DNA of 64,000 nucleotides from Vibrio gazogenes (GCF_002196515.1 NZ_CP018836.1:1116001-1180000), one strand, 5' to 3'. Counted from the first letter of the stretch, positions 26,429 through 35,520 are shown. The notes: a model not told the origin generated them from the sequence alone. Program-made: numbers and translations.

Positions 26429-27484
26429 TTAGTGACTCTCCTCCGCAGCGAGTTCTGCCCGGATAATCGCTGCACCTGCGCTGAGGGCGTTCATTTTTGC
26501 TGTAGAAACTTCACGAGGTAGCGGTGCCATACCACAGTTGGTGCAAGGGTAGAGTTTGTCTGCATCAACATACCGCAGCGCTTCCCGCAGTGTTTTGGCG
26601 ACTTCTTCTGGCGTTTCAATGGTGTTGGTTGCGACATCAATTGCGCCGACCATCACTTTCTTACCCCGAATCAGTTCAAGCAACTCAATCGGTACGTGAG
26701 AGTTATGACACTCAAGTGAGATGATATCGATATTCGATTGCTGTAGTTTAGGGAATATTTCTTCGTACTGGCGCCACTCGGAGCCTAACGTTTTTTTCCA
26801 ATCGGTATTGGCTTTGATGCCATAACCATAGCAAATATGTACGGCGGTCTCACACTTGAGCCCTTCGATTGCTTTTTCTAAACAAGCGATCCCCCATTCG
26901 TTGACGTCATCAAAGAAGACATTAAAGGCCGGCTCATCAAATTGGATAATATCGACACCTGCGGCTTCTAATTCCTTCGCTTCTTGATTGAGAATTTTGG
27001 CGAATTCCCAAGCGAGTTTTTCTCGGCTTTTATAATGGTCATCATACAGTGTATCGATCATGGTCATCGGGCCGGGTAGCGCCCATTTGATCGGTTGATT
27101 CGTTTGCTGGCGTAAAAATTTCGCATCTTCAACAAAGACTGGTTTTGAGCGGCTCACTGGGCCGATAACCGTTGGGACGCTTGCCTCATAGCGATTGCGA
27201 ATTGTCACCGTCTTACGAGTGTTGAAATCAACACCATCAAGGTGCTCAATGAAGGTGGTGACAAAGTGTTGGCGGGTTTGTTCTCCATCGCTGACAATAT
27301 CAACCCCTGCCAGTTGCTGTTCGTGTAAGGACAGACGTAATGCATCCTGTTTACCGTCAGTGAGTTCGTCACCCTGTAGTTTCCAAGGTGACCAAAGTGT
27401 TTCCGGTTGCGCCAGCCAAGACGGTTTCGGCAGGCTGCCTGCTGTTGAAGTCGGTAATAATTTTTTCATCGTTAATTCTGCCAT
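26429..27484 (-). CDS. mesD: Folate-independent methionine synthase MesD (core MetE-like)
   Basis: I start at ATG 27484, just after the mesX stop (27501), giving 351 residues; the longer frame to 27613 overlaps mesX. It has only the catalytic C-terminal half of MetE: TAGSLPKPSWL at the start, DIVSDGEQTR, GVDIIQFDEPAF, VHICYGYG with the zinc-ligand His and Cys, ISLECHNSH, and the closing YPCTNCGMAPLPREVSTAKM with the last zinc Cys. Core enzymes of this type next to a DUF1852 gene were described as MesD, which makes methionine from homocysteine with a methyl donor other than methyl-folate and needs MesX and oxygen. The pair and the divergent Lrp regulator fit that group. Confidence 0.85.
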   Translation of the reverse strand: MAELTMKKLLPTSTAGSLPKPSWLAQPETLWSPWKLQGDELTDGKQDALRLSLHEQQLAGVDIVSDGEQTRQHFVTTFIEHLDGVDFNTRKTVTIRNRYEASVPTVIGPVSRSKPVFVEDAKFLRQQTNQPIKWALPGPMTMIDTLYDDHYKSREKLAWEFAKILNQEAKELEAAGVDIIQFDEPAFNVFFDDVNEWGIACLEKAIEGLKCETAVHICYGYGIKANTDWKKTLGSEWRQYEEIFPKLQQSNIDIISLECHNSHVPIELLELIRGKKVMVGAIDVATNTIETPEEVAKTLREALRYVDADKLYPCTNCGMAPLPREVSTAKMNALSAGAAIIRAELAAEESH

Positions 27485-27500
27485 TCGTTCTCGTGATTGA

Positions 27501-28475
27501 TTAAGCGTAAGCTGCTGTCCATTGTTCAAGTATCGCCTGATAGGGTTTGATGAAGTGCTCTTCAGCAAATTTCCCCTGTTCAATCGCGAGTTGACTACGT
27601 TCTTCGCGGTCATAAACGATTCGAGTCAATGAATGATCGCGGTTCTTCAGGTTCGGTTGGTAAGACTCGCCTGCAACGGCGTTGGCATTATAGATTTCAG
27701 GCCGGTAAATTTTTTGGAATGTTTCCATAGTGCTAATCGTACTGATGAGCTCAAGATTAGAGTAATCATTTAACAGGTCGCCAAAGAAGTAGAATGCCAA
27801 TGGAGCAACGCTATTCGGCGGCATGAAATAGCGAACCTGCAAGCCCATCTTTTTGAAGTATTGCTCCGTCAAAGATGACTCATTCGGCTGATATTCAAAA
27901 CCTAAAAGGGGATGATGATTGCCTGTGCGATGATAGATTTTACTATCTGAGACACTCAAACATATCACGGGTCGTTTTTTGAAATATTGCTGATATACGT
28001 CTGAATTCACGACAGACTGAAACAGCTTGCCATGCAGATCGCCAAAGCCCTCCGGAATACTAAACTGAGGTTTATTCTTGTTATGATCTAACAGGAGAAC
28101 GCTAAAATCGTAATCTCGCACATAAGAAGAAAAGTTATTCCCGACGATACCGTCAATACGTTGGTTGGTTTTGTGATCAACAATATTGGTTTTCAGAACT
28201 TCAATGGATGGAAAGGATTCACCATTGCCTTGGATATCCATATCAATGGAGATGATTTCAAGCTCGACTGAATAGCGGTCACCTTTTGGGTTATCCCAAT
28301 GTGCTAACGCGTTGAAACGATTGTTGATCATCCTTAGTGTATTGCGCAGATTCTCTTGCCGATTGTCACCCCGGGCCAAATTGGCGAAGTTGGTGGTGAT
28401 ACGTGTATTGTCTGATGGTTGATAATTGTCATCAAAACAAATGCTCTTGATCGCAAATGTGAAATTGTCGTTCAT
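27501..28475 (-). CDS. mesX: MesX, DUF1852 partner of methionine synthase MesD
   Basis: The 324-residue soluble protein matches the DUF1852 family, including FAIKSICFDDNYxPSDNTRITTNFANLARG at the start and NRDHSLTRIVYDREERSQLAIEQGKFAEEHF near the end. Price and co-workers named this family MesX, because it is needed for MesD activity; its chemistry is unknown and it may help supply the methyl group. The stop lies 16 bp before mesD, so one transcript is likely. A likely ribosome site is AGGATA about 11 bases before ATG 28475. Confidence 0.88.
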   Translation of the reverse strand: MNDNFTFAIKSICFDDNYQPSDNTRITTNFANLARGDNRQENLRNTLRMINNRFNALAHWDNPKGDRYSVELEIISIDMDIQGNGESFPSIEVLKTNIVDHKTNQRIDGIVGNNFSSYVRDYDFSVLLLDHNKNKPQFSIPEGFGDLHGKLFQSVVNSDVYQQYFKKRPVICLSVSDSKIYHRTGNHHPLLGFEYQPNESSLTEQYFKKMGLQVRYFMPPNSVAPLAFYFFGDLLNDYSNLELISTISTMETFQKIYRPEIYNANAVAGESYQPNLKNRDHSLTRIVYDREERSQLAIEQGKFAEEHFIKPYQAILEQWTAAYA

Positions 28476-28824
28476 GGTGAGTGGTATCCTATTTCCTTGA
28501 AAAGCTGAACTTATTCCCTACTTTTCGATGGGAGCGTTATGTTTTTAGTTTCCCAATCGTTTCTTCACGGTTTTTTGCTATTTTCCAGAGTCGCCTGATT
28601 CAATCCGACGGTCGTTTATCTAATGTGAAGCCCTGTCTATTTTTATACTTGGTTTCTGAGTTGATTAAAATTCATTTTGATTCACTAGGATTATGAGAAA
28701 AATTCATGATGGGTTTGTTAGGGGACTGTCCTTTTCAGGGAATAGCGATAAAGAAACGGGTTTACATTACGACCGCCACCGTTACTATAGCTTGGACGCG
28801 GCTCTTAAACACAATGAGTTAAAG
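28476..28824. other. Divergent promoter region between mesX and the Lrp-type gene
   Basis: This AT-rich 349-bp gap should hold both divergent promoters. Two open frames cross it (28481-28696 and the 5' extension of the Lrp gene) but neither has coding character or a ribosome site. I see no clear terminator or palindrome. Confidence 0.45.
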
Positions 28825-29265
28825 ATGGATCGATTTGACGAAAAAATATTACAAGAGTTGGTTCGCTTCGGACGAATCTCGAATGTTGAACTTGCTGAGC
28901 GGGTTGGGTTATCGCCTTCGGCAACGTTAAGAAGAGTTCAGGAGCTGGAGCGTAACGGCACAATTAAAGGCTATCGAGCGGTTATTGATAAACATAAGCT
29001 AGAGATTGGTTTCGTTGCTTATGTTTCTATTGGGTTGTCGGATCACAGTAAAAATGCTCAATTGGCATTTGAAGCGCATGTACAGTTTGCACCTGAGGTG
29101 ACGGAGTGTCATAACATCACCGGTGATAATGAGTACTTACTTCGTGTTGAGACAAAAGACTTGCTGGCTTATAAGCGGTTTCATTCCGAAGTATTGGGTG
29201 AATGTGCTCAAGTGAATACGATTACTACCATGGTGGTGATGGATTCACCGAAAGATGAACGGTGA
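28825..29265 (+). CDS. Lrp/AsnC family transcriptional regulator
   Basis: I start at ATG 28825; the frame is open from 28693, but the added 44 residues do not resemble the family. The 146-residue protein begins with the Lrp HTH (MDRFDEKILQELVRFGRISNVELAERVGLSPSATLRRVQELERNGTIKGYRAVID) and continues with the ligand-binding RAM domain (HVQFAPEVTECHNITGDNEYLLRVETKDL). Its divergent position makes it the probable regulator of mesXD, perhaps responding to methionine. The ribosome site (GAGTTAAAG) is mediocre. Confidence 0.88.
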   Translation: MDRFDEKILQELVRFGRISNVELAERVGLSPSATLRRVQELERNGTIKGYRAVIDKHKLEIGFVAYVSIGLSDHSKNAQLAFEAHVQFAPEVTECHNITGDNEYLLRVETKDLLAYKRFHSEVLGECAQVNTITTMVVMDSPKDER

Positions 29266-29277
29266 ATGATCATCAGT

Positions 29278-30225
29278 TTATTCAGAGCTAACATCTTTCT
29301 CTGGATAGGGAATCATATTCTGTATCACCCCGCGACAAAGTGAACGAAACCACTGGCTACCCGGGTCATCTGTCAGTGCTTTGGGCCAGCAAAGATAATA
29401 TTTGGGGTCAGGAAAGGAAAAAGGGAGATCTCGAATCGTCAGACCAAATTGATCTTGGAATCGTTCGGCCAGCAGACGACTAGAACTGAGTAGCAGATCG
29501 GTCTGTCCTACGGTTGCCAATGCGGCAAGAAAATAAGGGGTTCGGAAAGAGAATCGTCGCTCTTTGACCTGCTCTTTAAGTGCGTCATTGATGAAGTTTC
29601 TAGATGTTCCGCCCATACTGACCAGAATATGGTTATGCGCTATATAGTCATCCAACGTAATGTGAGTTTTACTCGCTAACGGATGATTTCTTGACATAAT
29701 ACAGCCGAATTTCTCTCGTCCAAGTAAGCATCGTTCAAATGAGTTAGGAACCTGAATGTAATTACTAACTAGCACGACATCAACATGATGTTCTGTTGAG
29801 TGGATCAAACTGGTTTCGGTAATTGTACTGGTTTCGAGCGAGGCATGTGGAGCACTTTGGTAGAACTGAGACGCGATATAAGGCACATAAGCTTGGGCCT
29901 GATAATGGGTTGTCTGTAAGCGAAATGAGCGCTCACTTTGGTCCGGAGAAAAAGTTCGGATGGAGTTGAGGCCTGCCATTTGCTCGATCATATGGCGAAT
30001 TGGGTATTCTAGCGCTGCGGCTTTTGCTGTCGGAACCATGCCTTTTGAAGTCCTGATGAACAACGGATCGTCAAATGCGTCACGCAAACGTTGTAACAGG
30101 CGGCTCATGGCAGACTGACTTAAAAACAGGCGATTGGCTGCTTTACTGACGTTTCGTTCTTCCAGTAGATAGAGTAATCCCATTAATGATTTCATATCTA
30201 CATGCTGTAATTCTGACGATAACAT
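29278..30225 (-). CDS. LysR family transcriptional regulator
   Basis: The 315-residue protein has the N-terminal LysR HTH (LLYLLEERNVSKAANRLFLSQSAMSRLLQRLRDAFDDPLFIRT) followed by a substrate-binding domain. The LysR pattern is of the NodD/LeuO-like group with the DDPLF(I/V)R motif. GGGA lies 7 bases before ATG 30225. It is divergent from the EamA transporter (107 bp apart), which may be its target, and tail-to-tail with the Lrp-type gene. The inducer is unknown. Confidence 0.92.
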   Translation of the reverse strand: MLSSELQHVDMKSLMGLLYLLEERNVSKAANRLFLSQSAMSRLLQRLRDAFDDPLFIRTSKGMVPTAKAAALEYPIRHMIEQMAGLNSIRTFSPDQSERSFRLQTTHYQAQAYVPYIASQFYQSAPHASLETSTITETSLIHSTEHHVDVVLVSNYIQVPNSFERCLLGREKFGCIMSRNHPLASKTHITLDDYIAHNHILVSMGGTSRNFINDALKEQVKERRFSFRTPYFLAALATVGQTDLLLSSSRLLAERFQDQFGLTIRDLPFSFPDPKYYLCWPKALTDDPGSQWFRSLCRGVIQNMIPYPEKDVSSE

Positions 30226-30331
30226 CTGTTTATCCCACTTTTCGCATAATTGTTAGAAACATTATGCATTGGATTGTTTGGCAAGAGAACCGCATGATGT
30301 AGGCAGGACGATTTTTTTTGCAAGGGGATGA

Positions 30332-31303
30332 GTGGTGAACATGTCACGTAACTTTATATATGGGCTGTTATTGAGCGGTACAACCATGATTGCGTGGGGA
30401 ATGATTGCGATAGCATTGAAATTATCGAATGATTTTGCGGATCCGGTAACACTCACATGGCTGCGTTTTACGGTCGCGGGTGTCATCGTTTGGTTATGGC
30501 AAAAACGGAACAATCGTTTAGTTCAGTATCGGCAATTAAAACGTTCACAATGGCTGCGATTAGGGCTAGCCGGGGTGTTATTAATGATTAATTACACCTG
30601 TTATGCATGGAGTTTGGTTTATCTCACACCGGGCTCTTCTCAATTAAGTATGCAAATGGCGCCTTTGTTTTTGGCGGTTGGGGGCGCGGTTTTCTTTAAA
30701 GAATACATTTCGTGGCAGCAATGGGGATGTTTTGCTTTGTTGTTTGCGGGGCTGTTGATCTTTTTCCATCCGGTTCTACGCAGTGGCAGTGAGACTGAAA
30801 CCGCTGTTTTACTGACGGGGCTGAGCATTATTTTTGTGTCTGCGCTGGCATGGAGCCTGTATGCGCTGGTTCAAAAATCTCTCTTTAAACACCTTGATTC
30901 ATCCAATATATTGTTGGGGATTTATCTCATGGCGATGGTTGTCATGTTGCCTCTGACATCCCCAGCAGATTTGCTGAAAATGTCGTTGGAAGAGTGGTTG
31001 ATTGCCCTGTTTTGTTGCCTGAATACGGTCGTGGCTTATGGGGCGTTTGCCAAATCGCTGACATATTGGAAGACGGTACAAGTGAGTTCTGTGATTGCAG
31101 TGACTCCCGTCATGGCTTTCTTACTGACAGAGTTATGTGTTGCCATGGGATGGTGGACAGACGTGATAGAGCCAGCACAAGCGGACTGGCTGAGTTTATG
31201 TGGGATGGGGCTGGTCGTTTTTGCGGCGATTAGCGTTCAATTGGTGAATGTTAAACGTCGTGAACGGGTAACGAGTGAAGTAACAGAGCCATCGACGGCT
31301 TAA
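30332..31303 (+). CDS. EamA/DMT family membrane transporter
   Basis: About 320 residues with ten predicted membrane helices in two EamA repeats; the first repeat has TMIAWGMIAIALKLSNDFADPVTLTWLRF and the second starts near ALAWSLYALVQKSLF. Such transporters export amino acids, nucleosides or drugs, and the substrate cannot be read from sequence. The start is one of three close codons, GTG 30332, GTG 30335 or ATG 30341, after AAGGGG at 30322-30327; 30335 has the best spacing. It is divergent from the LysR gene. Confidence 0.88.
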   Translation: MVNMSRNFIYGLLLSGTTMIAWGMIAIALKLSNDFADPVTLTWLRFTVAGVIVWLWQKRNNRLVQYRQLKRSQWLRLGLAGVLLMINYTCYAWSLVYLTPGSSQLSMQMAPLFLAVGGAVFFKEYISWQQWGCFALLFAGLLIFFHPVLRSGSETETAVLLTGLSIIFVSALAWSLYALVQKSLFKHLDSSNILLGIYLMAMVVMLPLTSPADLLKMSLEEWLIALFCCLNTVVAYGAFAKSLTYWKTVQVSSVIAVTPVMAFLLTELCVAMGWWTDVIEPAQADWLSLCGMGLVVFAAISVQLVNVKRRERVTSEVTEPSTA

Positions 31304-31307
31304 TTAC

Positions 31308-31319
31308 GGGGACAGGCAC
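31308..31319 (+). repeat. GGGGACAGGCAC motif after the EamA gene
   Basis: This 12-base motif begins 5 bases after the EamA stop and belongs to the scattered GGGACAG(G/T)CAC group described at 23852. No pairing partner was seen next to it. Confidence 0.45.
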
Positions 31320-31401
31320 TTTCGTTTGCTGATTTGAAGTGTGTATTCGTATGAAATAGAGTATGTATTTGCATGAAATAAACTGCGTGCCCACATAAAA
31401 T

Positions 31402-31442
31402 AAAAAACCATGCTGTAGATTTTATATCCGGCATGGTTTTTT
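31402..31442. terminator. Bidirectional intrinsic terminator
   Basis: Perfect 12-bp arms AAAAAACCATGC (31402-31413) and GCATGGTTTTTT (31431-31442) give T runs in both directions. It lies between the convergent EamA gene and the 384-residue gene and can serve both. A near copy lies at 33164-33206. Confidence 0.85.
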
Positions 31443-31502
31443 GGTTCTTAAGACACTCTGAATCCTGCATCTTGAGGTTACTTGGGTATAGAAACAATCA
31501 GG

Positions 31503-32657
31503 TTACTTTGTTTGTGTTTCAATAATCGCTTGAGATAGTCCGTTTAGATAAGAGGTGAGTACCAAATCGATTGATAAAATATTTTTGTACCAGCCATTCC
31601 AGATTAAAAAGCAAGTGATTAACGTTTTTAAATCTTGTTCTAAAGTCTTGCTTTCGTCTTTTAGTATATTTAAACCATAGAGAGCGAAATCCTGTCTGAT
31701 ATCGTCTTCTTTTAAATTTTCCACAAACGTTGTCAGGTCGGATTTCAATTTTTCTTGAGTGATGGCAGGAATGTCTAAACTCAATCCTTTCATTTTTATA
31801 AAATAGAAAGCGGTACAGGTTTGTAGGTTCTTTGTTTGTTTTTCTAGCCAAGCTGCACTGTTTTTGAATGTGCTGCCATCCCACCCATCGAGTCCAATTG
31901 ATTCACCAAAACGTAAATAAATGGATGATTTTAATTGTTCCCGCTCTCCAGATTGAGTGCCATTACCGTAAAAATCTTCAAATATTTCAGAGACGTCTTT
32001 TCCATTATATTTATTACTGCTGGCATTACCTGCCATAATCATCCCATCGACATTGGCTAAATTTTTATAATAAGCACCAAATTGATCAATGATGTTCTGT
32101 TTTTTCTCATGTTGTTTGGTTTTTGGGAGAAGATGATCCGTTATTTGATGTTGTAGTAAAAATTCCCCGGTGATTTCTGATAAGTCACCAAGCCATCCTG
32201 ATGCCATCAATCGATCTTCAACAACAGGGACAATATCTTTTATCTTATCCCAGATTTTGGGGTTTTCAATAATGCTTTCTGGTACTGGTGTGAGTGGGCC
32301 GTTATGGTTGTTAGCGTCTAAAATGGCAAAGATATGTGCGACATCGTATAGATCGTTATTTGACAGCACAGTCTCATGACTATGTCGCATTTTTTGAGTG
32401 TAATCACTGGCAGGGAAAGGCGTGATGTCTGCTGTTTCGGGGATGAGAATCTTATTCCAACCAAATGAATTATAATAAATTTTTCTAAATTTGGTTAACA
32501 TCAGGTTTGTGTCATTTTCTAAAGATGAATTGTCTGCTTCTACCGACTTCATAAAGCCGATATATTCTGACATTTTATAGGTGTCATCTTCTGGCTCATC
32601 ATTATGGACAGACTCTCCGAAATTAAAATTAAAAAGTTCGACGTCTTGCGTTTGCAT
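31503..32657 (-). CDS. Hypothetical 384-residue protein
   Basis: I do not recognise this protein. It has a good ribosome site (CAGGAGTAATCAA before ATG 32657). There is no signal peptide or clear membrane helix. The composition is acidic and rich in Asn, Asp, Lys and Ile, with lower GC than the genes around it. Visible landmarks are a hydrophilic N-terminus, NDLYDVAHIFAILDANNHNGPLTP near residue 100, WLGDLSEITGEFLLQ, and a more hydrophobic C-terminal part (LITCFLIWNGWYKNILSIDLVLTSYL). It stands alone, with similar hairpin terminators on both sides, and may be an inserted accessory gene. Confidence 0.7.
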   Translation of the reverse strand: MQTQDVELFNFNFGESVHNDEPEDDTYKMSEYIGFMKSVEADNSSLENDTNLMLTKFRKIYYNSFGWNKILIPETADITPFPASDYTQKMRHSHETVLSNNDLYDVAHIFAILDANNHNGPLTPVPESIIENPKIWDKIKDIVPVVEDRLMASGWLGDLSEITGEFLLQHQITDHLLPKTKQHEKKQNIIDQFGAYYKNLANVDGMIMAGNASSNKYNGKDVSEIFEDFYGNGTQSGEREQLKSSIYLRFGESIGLDGWDGSTFKNSAAWLEKQTKNLQTCTAFYFIKMKGLSLDIPAITQEKLKSDLTTFVENLKEDDIRQDFALYGLNILKDESKTLEQDLKTLITCFLIWNGWYKNILSIDLVLTSYLNGLSQAIIETQTK

Positions 32658-33286
32658 TTGATTACTCCTGTCAAATTGATAGCTTAATACGATGCCTATT
32701 GTGTTTAGCTTTTATTCAAATAGGGTATTATCTTGTTGCTTGATGGAAACTTGAAAGCAGCTATTCGACTAATTGTTATATTTTTTTTGATATAATGTAA
32801 AGAGAATCCCCTATTTAACTAGGGATATTTTTACTAAATGCTAAGTGTGGTCGGTATTCGATAAATAGGCTTGAATCGTATAGCGCTTACCTTGCCGACA
32901 GGCGTTGGATTGAGCGACAGATACGAGAGGAGGAAATCGGTCATATGGGGCCTCATCAGTCTGAAATTGTGATGCGATTATCTCTTGGACAGAAAAAAGA
33001 GAGCCTCAATTGATGCGCTCGACTGGAACGAGCGCATGGTCTCTGGATTGGGAAAAGCGCAATTATATCCGGTAAAACGTCAATTATATTTGGTAAAAAG
33101 AACAATCCACGTCATATCAGAGTTTCTGTCCTTTATTTCTATTTGGAACAAGTCACCTCAATAAAAAACCACGCTGAAAGATATGGATTCCCTCAGCATG
33201 GTTTTTCGTTGTAATTGATTGTCGCTTTCGCCTTTATTTCATTCTCACATCATCCATACGGATACGATATGACAATCACAATCCGA
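32658..33286. other. Intergenic region with hairpin and 21-bp tandem repeat
   Basis: In this 629-bp gap, AATTATATNNGGTAAAA occurs at 33061-33077 and 33082-33098 with a 21-bp period. ATGCGCTCG/CGAGCGCAT (33013-33021 and 33029-33037) forms a perfect 9-bp hairpin. A frame ending at TGA 33011-33013 is open from about 32819 and reads protein-like (RRWIERQIREEEIGHMGPHQ), with AGGAGG before an ATG at 32945 that would give only 22 residues. It may be a gene remnant. Confidence 0.45.
33164..33206. terminator. Intrinsic terminator of phoA
   Basis: AAAAACCACGCTGA (33164-33177) pairs with TCAGCATGGTTTTT (33193-33206) with one mismatch. The minus-strand transcript ends in a run of T, 80 bp after the phoA stop. 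It closely resembles the terminator at 31402. Confidence 0.75.
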
Positions 33287-34768
33287 TTACTTGGTTAAAC
33301 TCAACGCTTCATTCATCACATGGAAGATATAGTTTTGTTCTACAGCACCCTGAAAAAGATAAGCTTCAGGACCGCGAGCGAAAATCGCTACATCTTCCCC
33401 AGAGTGGGTTTCAGAGGACAGTCTCACCAGCGATTGCTGCCGGTAGTCTAGATCTAATACTTCTTTTTCTGTGGGGTTAGAACGAGCACCTTTGACAGCT
33501 CCCGGCCCATTGCCGTATGACAGCGTGGTATAACGTTTACCGTAATCATCAACGTTGTACTGACCGTTTCTTTTTGACAGACCAAGAATCGGGTTGCCGC
33601 GATCAGCATAACCATTTGAAATTAAAGTGTGTGCATGGTCTGCGGTCACAATGATAAGTGTGTCTTCAGGGTTGGTTTTGTCTAATGCTGCTTTGATTGC
33701 ATCATCATAAGCAACGGTATCAATCAGGGCCCGGGCTGCATTGCCAGCGTGATGGGCGTGATCGATACGTCCGGCTTCAACCATCAGCAGATAGCCTTCT
33801 TTATTTTTGGACAGAATATCAATCGCTTTCGCGGTCATTTCTGCAACGGATGGTTCACCGTCTCTACGGTCAGCTTCATACTTCATATGGCTGCTTTCAA
33901 ACAGGCCAAAGGCTTGTTTGGTATGATCATTCAGCGCATCAAACCCTGTTTTGTCATAAACGTATTTGGCATCTGGGTGTTTTGCCTGCCATTCTGAAAT
34001 CAGGTTACGGCCATCTTTGCGCTTACCTTTCTTACCTTCTGGGTCAACCATTGTGGCTGGTAAGAACTCGCGACGCCCACCACCAAAAACCACATCCATG
34101 CCTTTACCACCGTTGAAATTGATCAGTTGCTGTGCGATATCAATACAACCTTGGTTTTTAGCAATGTTTGGGAGTTTTGAGTCATTTTCCCAGTTACGAT
34201 CGGCTGAATGAGCGTAAGTGGTTGCTGGTGTTGCATGGGTAATGCGTGCCGTTGAAACTACACCCACGGACAATCCTTTCTCTGCTGCCATTTCCCAAGC
34301 CGTTTTGGCTTCGTGGCCGATTTGGGTATTACAAAAGCCTCTTTGAACGTTGTCATCAACACTGATAATGCCTTGTTTGGTTTTAACCCCAGTGACCATT
34401 GCACTTGCAGTACCTGCTGAATCAGGTGTTTGGGCATCAGTATTGTAAGTTTTAGAGAGTGCGACGTAAGGTAACTGCTCCATTGCGAGCTGATACTCTT
34501 CGCCCTGCATACCGCGCCGTTGTCCCTCATAGATTCGAGCGGCGGTGATCGTGCCGACACTCATGCCGTCGCCAACGAATAGAATGACATTCTTAGCTGG
34601 TTTAGCGATGGGCTTATTTGCTTTTGCTTTAGCAATTTGTTGCTGAGCTTGAACAAACCAAGCATCGTTCTTTTGCGGTGTATTCATTTGAGACGTTTGA
34701 TCGGTTGAAGTACAACCGACCAGTGACGCCATCAGTCCACTGGCTAATAAAAGATGGTTATTTTTCAC
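33287..34768 (-). CDS. phoA: Alkaline phosphatase, lipoprotein form
   Basis: I start at GTG 34768, because GGAG lies 8 bases upstream and the N-terminus then becomes a lipoprotein signal (KNNHLLLASGLMASLVGC) with lipobox LVGC. The 493-residue protein has the metal site FVGDGMS, the catalytic Ser in TPDSAGTASAMVTGVKT, EAGRIDHAHHAG and IVTADHAHT, so all alkaline phosphatase elements are present. It releases phosphate from organic esters in the periplasm. Family proteins are often soluble; the lipid anchor would tether this one to a membrane. A terminator follows. No PHO box was identified. Confidence 0.93.
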   Translation of the reverse strand: MKNNHLLLASGLMASLVGCTSTDQTSQMNTPQKNDAWFVQAQQQIAKAKANKPIAKPAKNVILFVGDGMSVGTITAARIYEGQRRGMQGEEYQLAMEQLPYVALSKTYNTDAQTPDSAGTASAMVTGVKTKQGIISVDDNVQRGFCNTQIGHEAKTAWEMAAEKGLSVGVVSTARITHATPATTYAHSADRNWENDSKLPNIAKNQGCIDIAQQLINFNGGKGMDVVFGGGRREFLPATMVDPEGKKGKRKDGRNLISEWQAKHPDAKYVYDKTGFDALNDHTKQAFGLFESSHMKYEADRRDGEPSVAEMTAKAIDILSKNKEGYLLMVEAGRIDHAHHAGNAARALIDTVAYDDAIKAALDKTNPEDTLIIVTADHAHTLISNGYADRGNPILGLSKRNGQYNVDDYGKRYTTLSYGNGPGAVKGARSNPTEKEVLDLDYRQQSLVRLSSETHSGEDVAIFARGPEAYLFQGAVEQNYIFHVMNEALSLTK

Positions 34769-34963
34769 AAAAATTCTCCGTGTTTTCTTTTTTATAATAT
34801 CCACTGATACCACATTGAGATTCGTCCTCTATTAATACGGAAAAACATGAATCATTTGTGAATAAATCATGAAACTTTTGTGTGGCTATATTCTTTATCG
34901 ACTGATTCAGTATATTGAGGAGCAAGAGAAATCAGCCCTTAAAATACAGTTTTGGATGAATCT

Positions 34964-35482
34964 ATGATTGAAAGAAATACGATTTGGTTTTTGTTTTTCT
35001 TGGTTGGGTTAGGTTTATTGTCTGATAGTGTCAGTGCGCAGACTCGGCAACAATCAGTCATGACATTATCATGGGAAGACTTGATTCCCGAGGGAGAACA
35101 GCATCCTGATCCACCGGTCCGTGCGACACCCATTGACCATGACAATGATACGCCACCCCAGTTGAAAATAGGGGGTGTCCGGCACGACTTGGATGGAAAA
35201 AGAGTGAGAATCCCGGGATTTGTCATTCCACTGGAGGGAGACGATAAAACAGTGACCGAGTTTCTGTTGGTCCCATTTCTCGGTGCATGTATTCATGTGC
35301 CGCCACCGCCTCCGAATCAGATTATTTATGTCAAATTTGAGCATGGGGCGCCGATCCGGCAGTTATGGGATATTGTTTATGTTGTCGGTCAGCTCAAAAC
35401 AGAAACAATGAATCTGGATCTGGGAGAAACGGGCTACGTATTGTATGGGCAAGATCTCGATGACTATGAGTCAGACGGATGA
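34964..35482 (+). CDS. DUF3299 exported protein
   Basis: ATG 34964 is used rather than a TTG four codons earlier. The 172-residue protein has a signal peptide ending near SVSA-QTRQQ and the DUF3299 core: LSWEDLIPEGE, then VRIPGFVIPLEGDDKTVTEFLLVPFLGACIHVPPPPPNQIIYV. The C-H-x-P-P-P-P-N motif is the family hallmark and may bind metal. Its role is unknown; it is periplasmic. It is divergent from phoA with about 195 bp between them. Confidence 0.85.
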   Translation: MIERNTIWFLFFLVGLGLLSDSVSAQTRQQSVMTLSWEDLIPEGEQHPDPPVRATPIDHDNDTPPQLKIGGVRHDLDGKRVRIPGFVIPLEGDDKTVTEFLLVPFLGACIHVPPPPPNQIIYVKFEHGAPIRQLWDIVYVVGQLKTETMNLDLGETGYVLYGQDLDDYESDG

Positions 35483-35510
35483 ATCGATCAATTGAGAGGA
35501 CCAATTCAGA

Positions 35511-35520
35511 GGACAGGCAC
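35511..35520 (+). repeat. GGACAGGCAC motif after the DUF3299 gene
   Basis: This motif lies 28 bp after the stop and belongs to the group described at 23852. The sequence around it (35483-35677) shows no gene. Confidence 0.4.

Noticed and set aside
26247..26432. 61-codon plus-strand frame between sgrR and mesD
   Set aside because: No ribosome site, runs into the antisense end of mesD, composition not protein-like.
28481..28696. 71-codon plus-strand open frame in the mesX-Lrp gap
   Set aside because: It starts a few bases from the mesX start, has no ribosome site and its residues look random; the region is better read as a divergent promoter.
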